DNA of 64,000 nucleotides from Pseudomonas sp. CM27 (GTDB lineage: Bacteria > Pseudomonadota > Gammaproteobacteria > Pseudomonadales > Pseudomonadaceae): assembly GCF_013179515.1 (NCBI RefSeq), contig NZ_JABMCN010000001.1, forward strand, positions 17,433-81,432, given 5' to 3'. The notes under the pieces were generated by a model. That model ran no database searches. It saw only the letters and a program-made list of their open reading frames with translations, and was not told the origin of the DNA. This document shows positions 60,743-64,000 of this stretch, piece after piece (positions within the stretch are counted from its first letter, which is position 1; each line of letters begins with the position of its first letter). The position numbers and the translations under genes are program-made.

Positions 60743-61780
60743 ATGAAAAAGGATTCGCTCATGAACATTGTCCACAAAACCCTTACCGCTTCCCTTCTGG
60801 CCCTGTCCGTTTCCAGCGCCTTCGCCGCTGGCAGCCCAGGTGTGGAACAACACACCCAGGCCTTCCTCGAAGCCCTGGAACATGGGGGTGGCAAGCCGCT
60901 GGAACAACTCAGCCCGAAAGACGCCCGGGCAGTGCTGACGGGTGCCCAGGCTTCGGTCAAGGTCGACCTTTCTGGTATCGAGGTGAAAGAACACACCATC
61001 CAGGCCAACGGTGAGTCGATCAAGCTGCAAGTAGTGCGCCCGGCCAATGTGAAGGGTGACTTGCCGGTGTTCATGTTCTTTCACGGCGGCGGTTGGGTGC
61101 TTGGTGACTTCCCGACCCATCAGCGGCTGATTCGCGATCTGGTGGTCGGCTCTGGGGCGGTGGCGGTCTATGTGGACTACACCCCGTCGCCGGAAGCGCA
61201 CTACCCCACGGCGATCAACCAGGCTTACGCGGCGACCCAGTGGGTAGCCGAGCACGGTAAGGAGATCGGCGTGGACGGCAAACGCCTGGCGGTGGCCGGC
61301 AACAGCGTCGGCGGCAACATGGCGGCGGTAGTGGCGCTGAAGGCCAAAGAGGCCGGCACTCCGGCCTTGCGCTTCCAGCTGCTGCTGTGGCCGGTAACCG
61401 ATGCCAGCTTCGAGACTGCATCGTACAAGCAGTTTGCCGAAGGGCACTTCCTGACTACCGGGATGATGGAGTGGTTCTGGGACAGCTACACCACGGATGC
61501 CAAGGCGCGGGAACAGATCTACGCCTCGCCCCTGCGGGCCAGCAGTGCACAGTTGAAAGGCTTGCCGCCGGCGCTGGTGCAAACGGCAGAGTTCGATGTG
61601 CTGCGCGATGAGGGTGAGGCGTATGCCCGCAAGTTGAATGCAGCGGGCGTGACGGTGACCTCGGTACGGTACAACGGGATGATTCATGACTATGGGCTGC
61701 TCAACCCGTTGAGCCAGGTGCCGGCCGTGAAGGTGGCGATGCGTCAGGCCGCCACGGAGCTGAAAGTACACCTTCAATAA
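60743..61780 (+). CDS. Exported alpha/beta-hydrolase esterase, HSL-like
   Basis: 345 residues (339 if started at the second ATG). Signal peptide ('IVHKTLTASLLALSVSSAFA'). Oxyanion motif 'FFHGGGW' near residue 112, nucleophile 'AGNSVGGN' near residue 191, Asp in 'FDVLRDE' near residue 290 and His in 'GMIHDYG' near residue 317 complete the active site. It hydrolyses small esters outside the cytoplasm; the substrate is unknown. Confidence 0.88.
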   Translation: MKKDSLMNIVHKTLTASLLALSVSSAFAAGSPGVEQHTQAFLEALEHGGGKPLEQLSPKDARAVLTGAQASVKVDLSGIEVKEHTIQANGESIKLQVVRPANVKGDLPVFMFFHGGGWVLGDFPTHQRLIRDLVVGSGAVAVYVDYTPSPEAHYPTAINQAYAATQWVAEHGKEIGVDGKRLAVAGNSVGGNMAAVVALKAKEAGTPALRFQLLLWPVTDASFETASYKQFAEGHFLTTGMMEWFWDSYTTDAKAREQIYASPLRASSAQLKGLPPALVQTAEFDVLRDEGEAYARKLNAAGVTVTSVRYNGMIHDYGLLNPLSQVPAVKVAMRQAATELKVHLQ

Positions 61781-61814
61781 CTGTATCTACCATGCGGCAC
61801 CGCCATAAACAGGT

Positions 61815-61910
61815 CTGGCCCTTTCGCGGGTGAACCCGCTCCCACAGGTTTTGCGTCGCCCACAAGGCTACGCGCTACCTGTGGGAGCCGGCTTGCCGGC
61901 GATAGGGCCT
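61815..61910. repeat. Pair of inverted Pseudomonas REP elements
   Basis: 'CGCGGGTGAACCCGCTCCCA' and, 60 bp on, the inverted type 'TGTGGGAGCCGGCTTGCCGG' form a REP doublet as is common between P. putida genes. It separates the esterase from the convergent DUF1330 gene. Confidence 0.8.
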
Positions 61911-61922
61911 TCAGCCATTACC

Positions 61923-62216
61923 TCAGGGCTCGAACCCTTCGACGATGATCACCTCGGCCTTCGCCACCCCTCGCCGATGGCTGCACGCTTTCTGGTACAA
62001 CTCGGACTGGTAACACGCCACCGCCTGCTCGTACGAATCGAACTCGATCACTACGCTACGCTGAGGGGTAGGCCGCCCTTCCATCGCCTCGCTGCGCCCG
62101 CCACGGGCCAGGAAGCGCCCGCCGAATGCCTTGAACGCAGCCGGGGCGCGCTGGGTGTACTGCTGATATTGCTCGGGGTCGGTCACGTCCACATGGGCGA
62201 TCCAATAGGCCTTCAT
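61923..62216 (-). CDS. DUF1330-family protein
   Basis: 97 residues, compact ferredoxin-like alpha/beta fold. 'AYWIAHVDVTDPEQYQQYTQ' at the start and 'RSVVIEFDSYEQAVACYQS' are family hallmarks. Function unknown; members are dimeric. It is divergent from ribBA, with a palindromic operator between. Confidence 0.88.
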   Translation of the reverse strand: MKAYWIAHVDVTDPEQYQQYTQRAPAAFKAFGGRFLARGGRSEAMEGRPTPQRSVVIEFDSYEQAVACYQSELYQKACSHRRGVAKAEVIIVEGFEP

Positions 62217-62247
62217 GCGCGGGTCTCCTGCTACGGCGATAATTGTG

Positions 62248-62267
62248 TATGATGGTATACCATAATA
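62248..62267. promoter_or_regulatory. 20-bp palindromic operator between DUF1330 and ribBA genes
   Basis: TATGATGGTATACCATAATA has one mismatched pair and a perfect ATGGTATACCAT core. It lies 28 bp before the ribBA start and is of the kind bound by GntR-family dimers. A related site is at 63473-63495. Confidence 0.6.
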
Positions 62268-62294
62268 ATCACCCCACCACAGTGAGCGTGCAAC

Positions 62295-63416
62295 ATGGCT
62301 TTCAACACCATCGAGGAACTTCTCGAGGACTACCGGCAAGGCAAGATGGTCCTGCTGGTGGATGACGAAGACCGGGAAAACGAAGGCGACCTGCTGATCG
62401 CCGCCGAGCGCTGCGACGCCCAGGCCATCAATTTCATGGCCCGCGAAGCGCGCGGCCTGATCTGCCTGACCCTGACCGATGATCACTGCCAACGCCTAGG
62501 CCTGGAGCAGATGGTCCCGGCCAACGGCAGCGTGTTCAGCACCGCGTTTACCGTGTCGATCGAAGCCGCCAGCGGCGTCACCACTGGCATTTCTGCCGCC
62601 GACCGGGCGCGCACCGTCGCCGCTGCCATGGCCCGCGACGCCCGCCCCGAACACCTGGTGCAACCCGGCCACATCTTCCCCCTGCGCGCCCGCGAAGGCG
62701 GCGTGCTGACCCGTGCCGGCCACACCGAAGCGGGTTGCGACCTGGCGCGCCTGGCCGGCTTCAGCCCGGCGTCGGTGATCGTCGAAGTGCTCAACGACGA
62801 CGGCACCATGGCCCGCCGCCCTGACCTGGAAGTGTTCGCCGCCCGGCATGGCATCAAGATCGGCACCATCGCCGACCTGATCCACTACCGCCTGAGCACC
62901 GAGCAGACCATCAAGCGCATTGGCGAACGTGAGCTGCCGACCGTGCATGGCACTTTCCGCCTGGTTACCTATGAGGACCGCATCGAAGGGGGCGTGCACA
63001 TGGCCATGGTCATGGGCGACATCCGCCGCGAGCAGCCGACGTTGGTGCGGGTTCACGTGATCGACCCGCTGCGCGACCTGGTGGGTGCCGAATATGCCGG
63101 CCCGGCCAACTGGACTCTATGGGCGGCGCTGCAGAAGGTGGCCGCAGAAGGTACCGGCGTGGTGGTGATCCTGGCCAACCACGAATCTCCCCAGGCATTG
63201 CTGGAGCGCGTGCCGCACCTGACCCAGCCGGTGCGGCCTTACCAGCGAGGGCAGTCGAAGGTGTATTCGGAAGTGGGCACCGGGGCGCAGATTCTGCAGG
63301 ACCTGGGCGTGGGCAAGTTGCGCCATCTGGGGCCACCGCTGAAATACGCAGGACTCGCTGGATATGAGCTGGAGGTGGTGCAGAGCATTCCGTTCGAGCC
63401 CGCGATCCCGGACTGA
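62295..63416 (+). CDS. ribBA: RibBA-like: DHBP synthase with degenerate GTP cyclohydrolase II half
   Basis: 373 residues. Residues 1-205 are a complete 3,4-dihydroxy-2-butanone 4-phosphate synthase, with '[11 protein letters not shown]' near residue 24, '[16 protein letters not shown]' near residue 141 and '[17 protein letters not shown]'. The C-terminal half keeps the cyclohydrolase layout but lacks the Cys ligands for zinc and the following Arg-rich motif, so it should not open GTP. It probably supplies the four-carbon unit for riboflavin only. No FMN riboswitch fits in the 78-bp leader. Confidence 0.88.
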   Translation: MAFNTIEELLEDYRQGKMVLLVDDEDRENEGDLLIAAERCDAQAINFMAREARGLICLTLTDDHCQRLGLEQMVPANGSVFSTAFTVSIEAASGVTTGISAADRARTVAAAMARDARPEHLVQPGHIFPLRAREGGVLTRAGHTEAGCDLARLAGFSPASVIVEVLNDDGTMARRPDLEVFAARHGIKIGTIADLIHYRLSTEQTIKRIGERELPTVHGTFRLVTYEDRIEGGVHMAMVMGDIRREQPTLVRVHVIDPLRDLVGAEYAGPANWTLWAALQKVAAEGTGVVVILANHESPQALLERVPHLTQPVRPYQRGQSKVYSEVGTGAQILQDLGVGKLRHLGPPLKYAGLAGYELEVVQSIPFEPAIPD

Positions 63417-63472
63417 GCGCTCTGCAGGGACGGAGTGATGGCCGGTCGCCTCGTCCCTCTTGCGAAAAGTTT

Positions 63473-63495
63473 GGAATACCATAATATGATATCCC
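63473..63495. promoter_or_regulatory. Second operator-like palindrome
   Basis: An imperfect dyad (GGAATACCATAATATGATAT...) sharing the core ATACCATAAT with the site at 62248. It lies 137 bp before the binding-protein gene. The rest of 63417-63631 shows no gene. Confidence 0.5.
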
Positions 63496-63631
63496 GTAGA
63501 CCTTAGATTTTCTGGCCGGCACCTACAATCACAGACGGCCCCACGACACTTTGTTTTAGCTGCTCCCCGAATACTGTTGGCGGGCGCACCCCAGCCCCGC
63601 CTCGAATAACAAAAGCAACGAGGGCGTAACC

Positions 63632-64000
63632 ATGCTGTTGAGCAAACGTGTAACCGCAGTGCTGTCCGCCAGCCTGCTGACCCTGGCATGCCAGGCCGCC
63701 CAGGCCGCCGAAAGCCTCAACTTCGTCAGCTGGGGCGGTACCACCCAGGATGCCCAGAAAGAAGCATGGGCCGTACCCTTCACCAAGGCCACCGACATCA
63801 AGGTCGTCCAGGACGGCCCCACCGACTACGGCAAGCTCAAGGCCATGGTCGAAAGCGGCAACGTGCAGTGGGACGTGGTCGACGTGGAAGCCGACTTTGC
63901 CCTGCGCGCCGCCAGCGAAGGCCTGCTCGAACCCCTGGACTTCAACCAGATCAAGCGCGACAAGATCGACCCGCGGTTCGTCTCCGACCATGGCGTCGGC
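63632..64000 (+). CDS. ABC transporter binding protein, polyamine type (partial)
   Basis: The first 123 residues of a gene cut by the window end. Signal peptide ('MLLSKRVTAVLSASLLTLAC', possible cleavage after AQA). 'LNFVSWGGTTQDAQKEAW' and 'WDVVDVEADFALRAASEGLL' match PotD/PotF-type and related extracellular binding proteins for spermidine, putrescine or similar compounds. It probably starts a transporter operon to the right. Confidence 0.8.
   Translation, partial: MLLSKRVTAVLSASLLTLACQAAQAAESLNFVSWGGTTQDAQKEAWAVPFTKATDIKVVQDGPTDYGKLKAMVESGNVQWDVVDVEADFALRAASEGLLEPLDFNQIKRDKIDPRFVSDHGVG

Noticed and set aside
62217..62294. FMN riboswitch upstream of ribBA
   Set aside because: The intergenic space is 78 bp and contains a protein-type palindrome; the multi-stem FMN aptamer would not fit.
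1..64000. CRISPR arrays, rRNA genes and insertion sequences
   Set aside because: No regularly spaced direct repeats, rRNA-like sequence or transposase gene with terminal inverted repeats was seen.

Overview
The window is a Pseudomonas chromosome segment, most likely of the P. putida group. It carries most of a lambda-like siphovirus prophage (about 47 kb or more, left end apparently outside the window). On the right, from about 47.2 kb, follow host genes of the pyoverdine/iron region. The host assignment rests on high-GC coding style, pvdA with a PvdS-type promoter, an operon in the order of the P. aeruginosa fpvGHJK-fpvCDEF pyoverdine iron-reduction cluster, a thioesterase plus MbtH pair, and Pseudomonas REP-type palindromes.

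Left edge and cargo (1-6150). The first 1.2 kb holds a partial ORF next to a perfect LexA (SOS) box, a small unknown gene and a decayed Rz/Rz1 spanin pair with an in-frame amber codon. Then comes a clearly AT-rich five-gene plus-strand operon (1179-5903): glycosyltransferase-like protein, HAD phosphatase, nucleotidyltransferase-kinase fusion, second nucleotidyltransferase and an unknown protein. It lies beyond the late genes, opposite to them, where lysogenic-conversion cargo usually sits. I infer that it modifies the cell-surface polysaccharide.

Late prophage genes (6155-28079, minus strand). Read in transcription order: holin, HNH nuclease, small and large terminase, a small membrane protein, HK97-type portal, ClpP-like protease, capsid, head-tail joining proteins, major tail protein, a gpG/gpGT pair with a -1 slippery heptamer, tape measure, DUF1833, NlpC/P60, TipJ, an SGNH-esterase tailspike, a second fibre-like protein, endolysin and nested Rz/Rz1. 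Several intrinsic terminators sit inside this transcription unit, which suits the Q-type antiterminator at 29.3 kb.

Control and early genes. From 29.3 to 34 kb on the minus strand are Q, a second tyrosine recombinase, VRR-NUC and YbcO-like nucleases, a DnaC-like loader, an O-like replication protein and Cro. A CI-type S24 repressor reads divergently across a three-site operator, and two further copies of the operator motif lie at 35.2 kb. From 36 to 47.1 kb the plus strand carries a LuxR-type HTH protein, SSB, an RMF-like protein, a UVR-motif protein, a C5-cytosine methyltransferase, HNH, NinX-like and many unknown small genes, ending with excisionase and integrase. Between the 35.2-kb operators and the LuxR-type gene lie two large hairpins with a shared outer stem.

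Host genes (47.2-64 kb). pbpG, a FlxA-like gene, pvdA, fpvG-H-J-K-C-D-E-F, a DUF1615 lipoprotein, an isochorismatase-family hydrolase, thioesterase and MbtH (minus strand), a LysR regulator divergent from an exported esterase, a DUF1330 protein, a RibBA-like protein with a degenerate GTP cyclohydrolase half, and the start of a polyamine-type ABC transporter binding protein cut by the window edge.
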